A stretch of DNA of 15,524 nucleotides from JBFJVZ01 sp041623895 (GCA_041623895.1 JBFJVZ010000155.1:1-15524); one strand, 5' to 3'. Positions 1 to 7,357 are shown, counted from the first letter of the stretch. Notes: generated from the letters alone by a model not told the origin. Made by a program: numbers and translations.

Positions 1-64
1 TCTGCCGCTGCTCCGCAGCTAAATCCCCTTCGATAGGAACGCAATTAAGTTGTGTAGACACCAA
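1..64 (-). other. Possible 5' end of a gene downstream of folP (runs off the edge)
   Basis: After the folP stop, the minus strand has an open frame from TTG-GTG codons at 59-64 to the window edge without a stop. It would encode about 21 residues beginning MVSTQLNCVP. I recognise no family, there is no Shine-Dalgarno site and the stretch is too short to judge. A 5-bp stem with a 3-nt loop (GCTGC at 7-11, GCAGC at 15-19) lies in the same stretch and could instead be part of a terminator or be chance. The left-hand flanking sequence decides between these. Confidence 0.15.
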
Positions 65-85
65 TGCCCGGAAGGAGGGCTACGA

Positions 86-931
86 CTACTCGGCAAGACC
101 CCCGGCCGCCTCGAATAATTTCAAGGCGTCGACGTTGGCTTTCACATCGTGCACGCGAACGATGTGAGCTCCGGCGGCGGCCACAGCAAGCGAGACGCCG
201 AGTGTTCCGGCTGTCCGATCGGATTGTTTATCACCCAGGACTTTGCCAATGAAGCCTTTGCGAGAATGCCCAATCAGAATCGGCGATCCCAGACCGACAA
301 ACCGTGATGTCGCGCGCAATAACGCCAGATTATGCTCGTGGGTCTTGCCAAATCCGATTCCCGGATCCAAACAGATGCGGTTAAAGGGAATCCCCCATTC
401 CAAACACGCTTGCCGCCGCGCGAGTAAATAATCACAGATTTCCTGAACGACGTCTTCGTAGTGAGGCTCATCTTGCATGGTCTGTGGAGTGCCCTGCATG
501 TGCATCACGCAAATCCCGACGTTATTATCTCGCGCCAGCTCAGGCATGTCTGGGTCGCCTTCCAGGCCTGTCACGTCGTTGATGATCTGGGCGCCTGATT
601 CGATGGCTGCGCGGGCCACGTCTGCCTTGCTGGTATCGATACTGATGGGCACCGGGACTTGCCCCGCCAGCAGCTTGATGACGGGAATCACGCGTTCCAA
701 TTCTTCGCTGGTCGCCACGGGATCGCTGTACGGCCGAGTGCTTTCGCCGCCGACGTCAATGATGTCAACGCCATCGGCGACCATTCTGATCGCGGCATCA
801 ACAGCCGTGTCCAGCGAATTGTGCCTGCCACCGTCAGAGAAACTGTCGGGTGTGACGTTCAAGATCCCCATCACCAGCGGTCGGCGCCGCAGTGAAAGTT
901 GGCGGCAACCGAGATTCCAGCTTTGGATCAC
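86..931 (-). CDS. folP: Dihydropteroate synthase
   Basis: Condenses 6-hydroxymethyl-7,8-dihydropterin pyrophosphate with p-aminobenzoate to give 7,8-dihydropteroate, a cytoplasmic step of folate synthesis and the sulfonamide target. Nearly all family signatures are present in order: GILNVTPDSFSDGG (about residues 22-35), DVGGESTRP (about 59-67), SIDTSK (about 97-102), NDVTG (about 118-122), MHMQGTP (about 143-149), DPGIGFGKT (about 189-197) and GHSRKGF (about 221-227). The length of 281 residues is normal. I chose the GTG at 929-931 because it forms a GTGA overlap with the stop of the LptE-like gene, matching the other junctions of this operon. A TTG one codon upstream (932-934) is the alternative. 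It is the last clear gene of the minus-strand cluster. Nothing is degenerate. Confidence 0.97.
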   Translation of the reverse strand: MIQSWNLGCRQLSLRRRPLVMGILNVTPDSFSDGGRHNSLDTAVDAAIRMVADGVDIIDVGGESTRPYSDPVATSEELERVIPVIKLLAGQVPVPISIDTSKADVARAAIESGAQIINDVTGLEGDPDMPELARDNNVGICVMHMQGTPQTMQDEPHYEDVVQEICDYLLARRQACLEWGIPFNRICLDPGIGFGKTHEHNLALLRATSRFVGLGSPILIGHSRKGFIGKVLGDKQSDRTAGTLGVSLAVAAAGAHIVRVHDVKANVDALKLFEAAGGLAE

Positions 932-1506
932 CAACGCATTTCCATTTGAGAGACGATACGTTCCGCCAGATTCTCGATCAATCGCTGATTGGCCGTATCG
1001 ATTGACTGTCCGGCTTCTGGGATAAATCTAACATCTTGTCCAAAAATGATCGCTGGGTCATCGGACGGGACGACGCTATTGTTCATCAGTAATTGACCCT
1101 GCCGATTCGTCCACGTGGCTTTCACCGAAACCATCGAATCCAAGGCGCGCGGGTCATCGGAGTCGGTTTCCGTCAAGACGAGCTTGGATTCAGCCACAAT
1201 GTGACAGGCGAGCGTGCTATCGGCGTTCGGGTCGCCGGTCACTTTGTACGGTGTCCGTCGCTCGATTTCCCTGACCAACGCCTCCGTCAGCCGCACGCCC
1301 AAATCATGCCGGTAGGTGTCATTGCGGACAATCGGTACGTAGACCGTTTGAATGCTGTTTGGAAAAAGAGCATCGGCACCAAACTGATACGAACGGCAAC
1401 CGGTCGCGGACATGGCGCACACCAATAACGGGATCAACAGCGCTTTGCCACCGATTCTGAATCCACATTCGGCGGGCCCTTGCCGCTGTCCCTGGTGCAC
1501 CATCAT
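928..1506 (-). CDS. lptE: LptE-like LPS-assembly lipoprotein
   Basis: A 192-residue lipoprotein resembling LptE, the outer-membrane partner of LptD in inserting lipopolysaccharide. A hydrophobic stretch (about 22-33) leads to a lipobox ending at Cys37 (SATGC). The mature part follows the LptE pattern: an aromatic residue soon after the Cys, then 'ALFPNSIQTVYVPIVRND', a helix 'LTEALVREIERRTPYKV', and 'ADSTL' starting a beta-rich half ending in an amphipathic helix. The ATG overlaps the end of the BamD-like gene (ATGA), and its TGA overlaps the folP start. LptE sequences diverge strongly, so the family call rests on pattern and lipoprotein context. A general lipoprotein of the same fold is the alternative. 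If right, it supports an LPS-type outer membrane. I cannot see whether LptD is nearby. Confidence 0.72.
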   Translation of the reverse strand: MMVHQGQRQGPAECGFRIGGKALLIPLLVCAMSATGCRSYQFGADALFPNSIQTVYVPIVRNDTYRHDLGVRLTEALVREIERRTPYKVTGDPNADSTLACHIVAESKLVLTETDSDDPRALDSMVSVKATWTNRQGQLLMNNSVVPSDDPAIIFGQDVRFIPEAGQSIDTANQRLIENLAERIVSQMEMRW

Positions 1507-2798
1507 CGCAACATCGTCCCCTGCTGTGATGTTGGTTCGGGGCGTTTGGAATCAATGGTTTCCAGCGGTGCCGACTTTTTCCGTGAATCGGGGAACAACT
1601 CCGTTAGCCAGGCAAGACGCTGTTCCGGAACAGCAGGCAGGTCATCGATTTGTGCCAGACGTTTTCGCGCATCACCGGCCTGCGGCGTATCCGGGAATTG
1701 GGCCAGCAAGCGGCGATAATTCTGTCTGGCTGCGCCGAATTCTTGTCTGTTTTCGTTGTACCTGGCCCGGTCAGCCAGCCGCTCGGCGCGGTGAAAGGCG
1801 AGTTCACCGGCAGCCCGTGCTATCATCTCGCTGTATTTCTTCTCGCGCATTTTGTCCGGGAATCTAGCCCGCGTTTTCTTGACCAAATCGTCAGCTTCCT
1901 CCAGCACGAGTCCGCTGTATTTTGGACCGGCGTACATTTCCAACTTGCAACGAAGGCCAAGCAGATGAGCCAAGAACATGTGGTCGCTATCGGTGAAGGT
2001 TTCGCGCAGATCGGTCAGGAATTCATCCGCCTTCTCAAAGTCCTTTTGGCGGATGTACTCAGCTGCAGCTGCCATCGTCGCGTCATCGGCAAGCCGGCCG
2101 GTCGGGTCGTCATAACGAATCTGATCGAGCACTCGGATGGCGTGACCCTTGGCATCGTAGGCGGGCCGCTTTTCATCAGTCAGATTCAGCTTGAACCAAC
2201 TATCATCGCCGGCCCGCGCGGCGTCGATCCAATAGCGGCTGATCGAAAACAGCCTGGCGGCAACGCGGTCATTGTGCCGGTTGCGCGGAAAATCTTTTTG
2301 CAGTTTTTCGTAGGCCTTGGTCGCATCTGTCAAGCGATTGGCAAAGAACAGGCTTTCCGCTTGCATGAACAAGGCATCTTGCTGCAAAGCGGAACCCTTC
2401 GCCGCGTCGCCGGCTTTGCGGAATAGCTTGGCCGCCTGGTTGTATTGGTCGACGGCTTCGTCCTTCGGCTTTGCAATGGCGGCCCGGAAAACCGCATCCG
2501 CTTGCTGGTACAATTCCTTGCCCTTCGTCGGATTTGCGGTGTTTCCAGTAACAAAGTTCACTAAGCGAATCGTCGCGCTTTGCTGCTCAACGTCCTCCTG
2601 CACGTCATCGGCCAAGGTCACATCGCTTTTCGGCTTGGACGCCAGCCAGGGATTCGAATCCGAAAACGGTTCTTCGTTGTTTAGCCGTCCAAATCCTTGA
2701 CAGCCCGCACAGGCCAATAGCAGCAGGCTAAGTGAACAACCGACCAAGAGCTTTTGGCAGCAAAGGCCGGTCGCGTGATTATCGTTTTCGTGCATCAT
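1503..2798 (-). CDS. BamD-like TPR lipoprotein (outer-membrane assembly)
   Basis: A 431-residue exported lipoprotein. The signal segment (about 17-29) ends in LLACAGC, so lipidation could be at Cys30 or Cys33. After a polar acidic linker the protein is almost wholly helical with TPR-like pairs, for example 'ALFMQAESLFFANRLTDATKAYEKL' followed by 'DFPRN' and a late 'FGAARQNYRRLLAQFPDTPQAGDARKRL'. These match the BamD/YfiO family, which supports beta-barrel insertion with BamA. It is much longer than typical BamD (about 245 residues), with a long middle region and a charged C-terminal tail, so it may have a lineage-specific role or only be a TPR lipoprotein of the YbgF/BamD class. It lies between recO and the LptE-like gene with 4-nt ATGA overlaps on both sides, which favours an envelope-assembly role. 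Confidence 0.72.
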   Translation of the reverse strand: MMHENDNHATGLCCQKLLVGCSLSLLLLACAGCQGFGRLNNEEPFSDSNPWLASKPKSDVTLADDVQEDVEQQSATIRLVNFVTGNTANPTKGKELYQQADAVFRAAIAKPKDEAVDQYNQAAKLFRKAGDAAKGSALQQDALFMQAESLFFANRLTDATKAYEKLQKDFPRNRHNDRVAARLFSISRYWIDAARAGDDSWFKLNLTDEKRPAYDAKGHAIRVLDQIRYDDPTGRLADDATMAAAAEYIRQKDFEKADEFLTDLRETFTDSDHMFLAHLLGLRCKLEMYAGPKYSGLVLEEADDLVKKTRARFPDKMREKKYSEMIARAAGELAFHRAERLADRARYNENRQEFGAARQNYRRLLAQFPDTPQAGDARKRLAQIDDLPAVPEQRLAWLTELFPDSRKKSAPLETIDSKRPEPTSQQGTMLR

Positions 2799-3562
2799 CC
2801 GCTCGATTCCGTCCGAATCACAGTTGGCAAATAAGACTGCATGCGAGGCGTCGTGCCCAACATTGTTTGAATGTATCGGTTCATCACGGCCCGTAACTCA
2901 CCGTAAAGCTCGGGAGCGATTGTGGTGGGCAAACGTGTGTGCTGAGATTGCAGACGCCCCAACTCACCGATCACCTCGCGGCGGACCGATAAGGTCTGTT
3001 TTTGGCGGGGCCGGCACTCGCGGCAAACCACGCCGCCACCGATCAACGCAAAGCTCATTCGCGGCGCCGATTCGACCGGTTTCCCGCAGCCGGTGCAATG
3101 GGTCGTTGCCGGCGCATGACCGAGCATCCGCCACGACTGCGCGTCGAAATATGCCAGAGACGATGGTATCTGGCCGTGACTGTCGATTTGATCAAGTGTT
3201 TCGAGTGCCAAGTCGTAAACGTCCGGATGAGGATCGTTGTCATCGGTAAGCAACAGTCGCAGCATTTCGGCCAAATAATAGCCGGCGTAGACACGCTCCA
3301 ACGATCGCTCGGCCCCGCGGAACCGGCGCAACAGCTTGGCTTCGGTCAACAGGTCAAGCGATTCGGAGTGCTTACGAATGACGACTACACGACAAACGCT
3401 TAGCAGGTCAAGCGAACCTTCGAAAGGACCTTTCACACGGCGGGCACCTTTGGCCAGCGCCGAGACTCGCCCAAAGTCCCTGGTCAACAGCGTCACGACC
3501 AAACTGGTCTCGCTAAATTCAATTGTCCGTAAGACAAGAGCTGTGGTTTGATCAGCGGCCAA
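2795..3562 (-). CDS. recO: DNA repair protein RecO
   Basis: RecO binds DNA and SSB and helps load RecA with RecR in gap repair. The N-terminal OB-fold domain is clear (from 'TTALVLRTIEFSETSLVVTL' through 'FGRVSALAKGARR' and 'LDLL'), followed by the helical domain ('YAGYYLAEMLRLLL'). The four-Cys zinc site is intact: CTGC and, about 30 residues later, CREC. About 255 residues is normal. The frame is open back to a GTG at 3664, but that extension overlaps the preceding TPR gene and its residues look unlike RecO. The TTG at 3560-3562 gives the expected beginning MAADQTTALV and leaves a 64-nt gap after the TPR gene, so I chose it even though no strong ribosome site is visible. The stop overlaps the next start (ATGA at 2795-2798). 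Confidence 0.93.
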   Translation of the reverse strand: MAADQTTALVLRTIEFSETSLVVTLLTRDFGRVSALAKGARRVKGPFEGSLDLLSVCRVVVIRKHSESLDLLTEAKLLRRFRGAERSLERVYAGYYLAEMLRLLLTDDNDPHPDVYDLALETLDQIDSHGQIPSSLAYFDAQSWRMLGHAPATTHCTGCGKPVESAPRMSFALIGGGVVCRECRPRQKQTLSVRREVIGELGRLQSQHTRLPTTIAPELYGELRAVMNRYIQTMLGTTPRMQSYLPTVIRTESSG

Positions 3563-3626
3563 CAGGAATGCTCGCAAACAACAAAGGACCAGTGGCGAAG
3601 TTTGATTCAGTTTCCTGCGCGATGTT

Positions 3627-3947
3627 TCACAAATCACCAGCACCAAGTGAAAGCAGCAAATCACTCATCTCGGCGGCCGCGTGCTGGTCGCCCTGCACCC
3701 TGGCTTGCTGGATCCCATGATCCAAAAACTCCCGGGCTTCATCCACACGATCCAAATCGACCAGCTGCTGAGCGGCCATAAAGAACGCCGGCACGTAGGG
3801 CGGATCGTCCTTGGTTAGCTCACTCAGTTTCTCCAGGCTGGCGGTGTGATCGCCCTCGCTCCGTAGCTCCATCGCCAGGCTATATCGCAGGAAAGTATCG
3901 CTGGGATCGTCAGCCAACATGGCTTCAATTTTTTCGCGGCGAGACAT
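3627..3947 (-). CDS. Small TPR-repeat protein
   Basis: A 106-residue soluble protein with no signal peptide or membrane segment. It is helical with TPR character: 'DTFLRYSLAMELRSEGD' and 'LEKLSELTKDDPPYVPAFFMAAQQLVDL' fit the small/large residue spacing of about two and a half repeats, followed by a capping helix. Such proteins bind partners. No enzymatic residues are apparent and I do not recognise a specific family. It lies between rsmA (75-nt gap) and recO (64-nt gap from the chosen start). A purine-rich AGAAAGAATGAGAA precedes the ATG and may act as a weak ribosome site. Its position suggests cotranscription but does not fix a role. Confidence 0.8.
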   Translation of the reverse strand: MSRREKIEAMLADDPSDTFLRYSLAMELRSEGDHTASLEKLSELTKDDPPYVPAFFMAAQQLVDLDRVDEAREFLDHGIQQARVQGDQHAAAEMSDLLLSLGAGDL

Positions 3948-4022
3948 GTTCTCATTCTTTCTTTGGTTAACAGGAGAGACGCTGATCGCCTTACCCTCCC
4001 GTGATGCGTTTTTTTTGCTGGG

Positions 4023-4925
4023 CTAAGTTTCCGCCAGCCGCAGGGCTTCGACTAACTGTTGGATCTGTTGCACGGACAATTCCTCAGCGCGAGCCGTGTC
4101 GCCGTGTCCCAACGACTGCAACACCCGATCCACCTGTGCCTTGTCTAATCGACCTTTCATGGCACTGATCACCACGCTGCGCAGAAACTTACGGCGATGA
4201 AAAAACAAGGCGCGTACCATCTGGTGAAAGTAGTCCAATTTCTCAATTTTTGATCGCCAATCCGGCACCAGGTCCAGACGGATGATTGCCGAATGTACCT
4301 TCGGACGCGGCCAAAAGACCGTGGGCGGTAGAATGCGGACGATTTGGCAGCGACACTGGGACTGAATCCAAACGCTGAGCGCTCCGTAGTCCTTGGTGCC
4401 CGGGGAAGCCACGATGCGGTCGGCCAACTCCTTTTGAATCGTAACGACCATGACATCGGGCGGCGGCGTTTCATGCAACAGATTGCCGATGATCGGTGTT
4501 GCCACGTTGTAGGGGAGATTGGCGACCAACAAAAATCGCGCTTCGGGACCGATCCGACCGAGGGCCTCACGAATCTGTTCCATCAAATCGTCACGCAGGG
4601 CGTTCTTATTGCGGAGCGCATCGCCCTGTATCAAGCGAACATTTGGTCTTCCCGCGAGTTCTTCACATGCCAGGCGATGAAGATCCGCGTCGATCTCTAC
4701 CGACAGCACGGCGCCGGCCGCATCAGATAAACGCGTGGTCAGCGAGCCAATACCCGTGCCGATTTCCAACACGACATCGGTTTTTCGCAACTCTGCGCTC
4801 CGCGCGATCAAATCAATCAAGTTCAGATCGATCAAGAAGTTTTGCCCAAAGCGCGGCACGGGACGCAGGCCCGCGGCGGCGAGTCGCTTGGATAAGTAGG
4901 ACACGGTCTGGCGTGCTTGATTCAC
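4023..4925 (-). CDS. rsmA: 16S rRNA (adenine1518-N6/adenine1519-N6)-dimethyltransferase
   Basis: RsmA (KsgA) uses S-adenosylmethionine to dimethylate two adjacent adenines in the 3' hairpin of 16S rRNA late in 30S assembly. Motifs in order are FGQNFL (about 26-31), the SAM-binding EIGTGIGSLT (54-63), an acidic residue in SVEID (about 77-79), GDAL (101-104) and the catalytic NLPYNVATP (136-144). The C-terminal helical domain has the usual 'FWPRPKVHSAIIRL' and 'FFHRRKFLR' segments. The length of 300 residues is slightly above the usual 270-280. The start is a GTG at 4923-4925 whose GTGA overlaps the ribE stop, giving translational coupling. The loss-of-function phenotype in other bacteria is kasugamycin resistance. 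Confidence 0.97.
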   Translation of the reverse strand: MNQARQTVSYLSKRLAAAGLRPVPRFGQNFLIDLNLIDLIARSAELRKTDVVLEIGTGIGSLTTRLSDAAGAVLSVEIDADLHRLACEELAGRPNVRLIQGDALRNKNALRDDLMEQIREALGRIGPEARFLLVANLPYNVATPIIGNLLHETPPPDVMVVTIQKELADRIVASPGTKDYGALSVWIQSQCRCQIVRILPPTVFWPRPKVHSAIIRLDLVPDWRSKIEKLDYFHQMVRALFFHRRKFLRSVVISAMKGRLDKAQVDRVLQSLGHGDTARAEELSVQQIQQLVEALRLAET

Positions 4926-5533
4926 TCGTCCGTTGCTCTTTCAGTGACAAAGGCGAGTGACCGCTGCACGTATTTGGCCAGCACATCCGTTTCCAGATTC
5001 ACGCGATCACCAACTTTGCGACCACCCAGCGTGGTCACCGCCAAAGTATGCGGGATTAGGGCAACCGAAAATGAATCTTGGTCCGCATCAACGACCGTCA
5101 AGCTAATCCCGTCCACAGCGATGCTGCCCTTGGAAGCGACTTGTGAAGCCAGGTTCGCCGGCATGCGAAATCGCAGCTGCGCCCACGGTGGATCCTCGCG
5201 ACGCTCGATCAATTCACCAACAGCGTCAATGTGGCCGGTGACGTAGTGGCCTCCCAATCGATCACCGACTGCCAGCGAGCGTTCAAGATTAACGCCCGAT
5301 CCAACGACCAATTCACCCAGGTTCGTCCGCGACAGCGTCTCCTCGCCAGCTTCAAAATCCAGAACTGAATTCGTGATGGCGACAACCGTCAAGCAACATC
5401 CATTGATCGAAATGCTGTCTCCAATCTGCGCATCTTCACTGACGGCGCCGGCATCGATCGAAAATCGCTTTCCGGGGGGCTGGTCGGTGAGGGCCGTAAT
5501 ACGACCCATCTTTTCAACAAGACCGGTGAACAT
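4922..5533 (-). CDS. ribE: Riboflavin synthase, alpha subunit
   Basis: Dismutates two 6,7-dimethyl-8-ribityllumazines to riboflavin plus a pyrimidinedione, the last step of riboflavin synthesis. The two tandem lumazine-binding barrels are clear: the first starts MFTGLVE and has GDSISINGCCLTV (about 38-50); the second has GGHYVTGHID (about 94-103), KGSIAVDGISLTV (about 135-147) and IPHTL. The length of 203 residues is typical. The frame is open upstream to 5671, but MFTGLVE is the near-invariant family N-terminus, so the ATG at 5531-5533 is the start. No FMN-riboswitch pattern is visible upstream. Instead the leader contains two competing stems, described separately. This is the first gene of the minus-strand operon and is coupled to rsmA by GTGA. 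Confidence 0.97.
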   Translation of the reverse strand: MFTGLVEKMGRITALTDQPPGKRFSIDAGAVSEDAQIGDSISINGCCLTVVAITNSVLDFEAGEETLSRTNLGELVVGSGVNLERSLAVGDRLGGHYVTGHIDAVGELIERREDPPWAQLRFRMPANLASQVASKGSIAVDGISLTVVDADQDSFSVALIPHTLAVTTLGGRKVGDRVNLETDVLAKYVQRSLAFVTERATDE

Positions 5534-5798
5534 GATTTGGCGGGCCAGGATGTGTCCCGGCATTGATGGTTTGGTCGCCAGGACAACTCCTGGCCTTCGC
5601 CGCTCTGCCGCGACAACACGGTAAGGGCAACAGGAAAGACAACAAATGCGACTTGCGGACCTACCGCGCACCTAATTGTCAGGGGTGGTCACTGGTTCCA
5701 GCATTGGACAAAATGCTCGCCCACCGCACACAATAGGCCGGCTAAATCCGCGCCACTTTTACAGACTATACCCCAACTGATCCACTGGCGAGGTCCCG
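5534..5798. promoter_or_regulatory. Divergent intergenic region ribE / eno
   Basis: 265 bp between divergent starts, so promoters of both the minus-strand operon and enolase should lie here. I see no convincing -35/-10 pair. TATACC at 5767-5772 could be a -10 for enolase, but nothing resembling TTGACA stands 16-18 nt upstream of it. The enolase ribosome site is good: GGCGAGG at 5787-5793, 5 nt before the ATG. The ribE half contains the alternative hairpin arms. I do not see an RFN element. Confidence 0.5.
5544..5594 (-). promoter_or_regulatory. Alternative-stem leader of ribE
   Basis: Read on the minus strand, GCCAGGA (5588-5594) pairs perfectly with TCCTGGC seven bases further on (5577-5583) across a GTTG tetraloop. 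An identical TCCTGGC recurs at 5544-5550, leaving 10 nt before the ribE ATG. The first arm could pair with either copy but not both. The second pairing would occupy the region where a ribosome binds. This is a possible cis-regulatory switch or translation control. The sequence shows the repeats; the function is inferred. Confidence 0.35.
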
Positions 5799-7076
5799 AT
5801 GACGCTGATCGAAGATATCCACGCAAGACAAATTCTTGATAGCCGCGGCAACCCCACCATCGAATGCGAAGTTTTGCTCAGCGATGGTGCTCACGGGCGT
5901 GCTGCCGTGCCGAGCGGTGCCAGCACGGGTGCTCACGAAGCGTGGGAACTGCGGGACGGCGACAAATCGGTGTTCATGGGCAAGGGCGTCTCGACCGCCG
6001 TCAAGAACGTCAACGAAAAAATCACCGAAGCGTTGCAAGGGATGGACGCCACCGATCAAGCCGGCATCGACGCCGCCATGATCGATCTGGATGGCACCCC
6101 AAATAAGAAAAACCTGGGTGCCAACGCGATCTTGGGAGTCTCGCTGGCGACCGCACACGCCGCTGCTGCTTCCACCGGCCAACCCCTTTTTCGATACCTG
6201 GGCGGCGCAGGTGCACGGTTGCTGCCGGCACCGATGATGAACATCGTCAACGGCGGCGAGCACGCCGACAATTCAGTGGATGTGCAAGAATTCATGGTCA
6301 TGCCACTGGGCTTCCAGCGATTCAGTGACGCCCTTCGCGCCGGCACGGAAGTCTTTCACAACTTGAAAAAGGTGCTCAGCGATAAAGGCTACAACACTGC
6401 AGTCGGCGACGAAGGTGGATTCGCACCCGATTTGAAAAGTAACCAGGAAGCACTCGACCTGATTCTGCAGGCGATTGATAAAGCAGGCTATAAAGCGGGC
6501 GAACAAATCTGGATCGCACTGGATGCGGCGTCGACCGAATTCTACGATAGCACTTCCGGTAAGTACTCGATCGACGGCAAACAGCTATCCGGAAGCGAGA
6601 TGGTCGATTTCCTGGCCAACTGGTGTGACCAATACCCGATCTGCAGCATCGAAGACGGCTGTGCCGAAGACGACTGGGATAGCTGGAAACTGCTCACTGA
6701 AAAGATCGGCGATCGAGTTCAACTGGTGGGCGACGACCTGTTCGTCACCAACGTCGAACGTCTGCAACGCGGCATCGACGAAGGGATCGGCAACAGTATT
6801 CTGATCAAAGTCAACCAGATCGGAACACTGACCGAGACAATTGACGCGATCCAGTTGGCCAACCGAAACAACTACACCGCCGTGACCAGTCATCGCAGTG
6901 GCGAAACCGAAGATGCCACGATTGCCGATCTGGCCGTCGCGCTGTCGACCGGGCAAATCAAGACGGGATCGGCCAGCCGTAGCGACCGCATGGCCAAGTA
7001 CAACCAGCTGTTGCGAATCGAAGAACTGCTGGGCGACACCGCCCAGTACGGCGGCCCCTGGTTTCCCACGAAATAG
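5799..7076 (+). CDS. eno: Enolase (phosphopyruvate hydratase)
   Basis: Interconverts 2-phosphoglycerate and phosphoenolpyruvate in glycolysis and gluconeogenesis, normally as a Mg-dependent dimer or octamer in the cytoplasm. At 425 residues it is full length. The substrate loop PSGASTG is at 38-44, with His155 in NGGEHADN. The catalytic pair of glutamates is Glu164 (QEFM) and Glu205 (GDEGG). Metal ligands are Asp242 (ALDAAS), Glu285 (SIEDG) and Asp312 (GDDLFVTN). The general base Lys337 (LIKVNQ), SHRSGETED (364-372) and KTGS (388-391) are all present. The ATG has a good ribosome site, GGCGAGG with 5-nt spacing, the clearest in the window. It appears monocistronic, with a hairpin about 58 nt after its stop. 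Confidence 0.98.
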   Translation: MTLIEDIHARQILDSRGNPTIECEVLLSDGAHGRAAVPSGASTGAHEAWELRDGDKSVFMGKGVSTAVKNVNEKITEALQGMDATDQAGIDAAMIDLDGTPNKKNLGANAILGVSLATAHAAAASTGQPLFRYLGGAGARLLPAPMMNIVNGGEHADNSVDVQEFMVMPLGFQRFSDALRAGTEVFHNLKKVLSDKGYNTAVGDEGGFAPDLKSNQEALDLILQAIDKAGYKAGEQIWIALDAASTEFYDSTSGKYSIDGKQLSGSEMVDFLANWCDQYPICSIEDGCAEDDWDSWKLLTEKIGDRVQLVGDDLFVTNVERLQRGIDEGIGNSILIKVNQIGTLTETIDAIQLANRNNYTAVTSHRSGETEDATIADLAVALSTGQIKTGSASRSDRMAKYNQLLRIEELLGDTAQYGGPWFPTK

Positions 7077-7133
7077 ACTGCGTAGGCGAAACTTTAATCG
7101 CCGCGGGGAAACTCAGGTTGGACATCATGTTTC

Positions 7134-7179
7134 CTGGGGCTGCGGAATGCTCGCTAGAGACGAGCAATCCTGACCCCAG
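7134..7179 (+). terminator. Hairpin downstream of eno
   Basis: A 46-nt compound hairpin: outer stem CTGGGG (7134-7139) with CCCCAG (7174-7179), middle stem GGA/TCC (7144-7146, 7168-7170), one A-A mismatch, and inner stem TGCTCG (7148-7153) with CGAGCA (7161-7166) closing a 7-nt loop. There is no U tract after it, so it would be an atypical or Rho-assisted terminator or a 3'-end stabiliser for enolase mRNA. Confidence 0.45.
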
Positions 7180-7268
7180 ACTATACGCTGCCACTGCTAC
7201 GCAGCCGTCGTCTGGTTGTGACGAACGAAAACGTCGATGCCTGCAAACACCGTGACTCATAAGAAGAC

Positions 7269-7295
7269 CCGGGCTTAAATTCCGGATTAAGCCGG
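7269..7295 (-). terminator. Hairpin downstream of the sugar kinase gene
   Basis: Inverted repeat GGCTTAA (7272-7278) with TTAAGCC (7287-7293), loop of 8 nt, extended by CC/GG (7269-7270, 7294-7295) past a bulged G7271. On the minus strand it lies about 63 nt after the kinase stop and is followed by a pyrimidine-rich CGGGTCTTCTT rather than a true U tract. It is probably a weak terminator. Within it TCCGG/CCGGA (7281-7285, 7292-7296) is an alternative stem. Confidence 0.4.
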
Positions 7296-7357
7296 ACGCT
7301 CTGCCGGTCCTGGCCTACGCCTGAAAGGCTGCCCACAAATACAAACTGAATGAGCCA

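Larger units (their letters stand above)
7077..7357. other. Convergent intergenic region eno / sugar kinase
   Basis: 281 bp between two convergent stops with no credible ORF. It contains two stable inverted repeats, each about 60 nt beyond one of the genes (7134-7179 after eno, 7269-7295 after the minus-strand kinase). A further 6-bp repeat GGAAAC/GTTTCC (7107-7112 and 7129-7134) overlaps the first. Apart from these I see nothing recognisable. Confidence 0.6.

Noticed and set aside
477..1025. 182-residue plus-strand ORF
   Set aside because: Antisense to folP, which shows every family motif.
1650..2426. 258-residue plus-strand ORF
   Set aside because: Antisense shadow of the BamD-like lipoprotein gene with no start context or family signature.
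2650..2661. GGATTCGAATCC, resembling a tRNA T-arm
   Set aside because: It is a 12-bp palindrome inside the N-terminal linker codons of the lipoprotein gene. No acceptor, D or anticodon arms surround it.
4009..4016. Run of eight T between rsmA and the TPR gene
   Set aside because: On the transcribed minus strand it is an A run, so it cannot serve as a U-tract terminator there. No plus-strand hairpin or gene precedes it.
5534..5798. FMN (RFN) riboswitch before ribE
   Set aside because: I looked for the conserved RFN blocks on the minus strand and did not find them. Only the alternative stems are visible.
5766..6263. 165-residue minus-strand ORF over the enolase start
   Set aside because: Antisense to enolase. 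No signature, and it would read through the enolase ribosome site.
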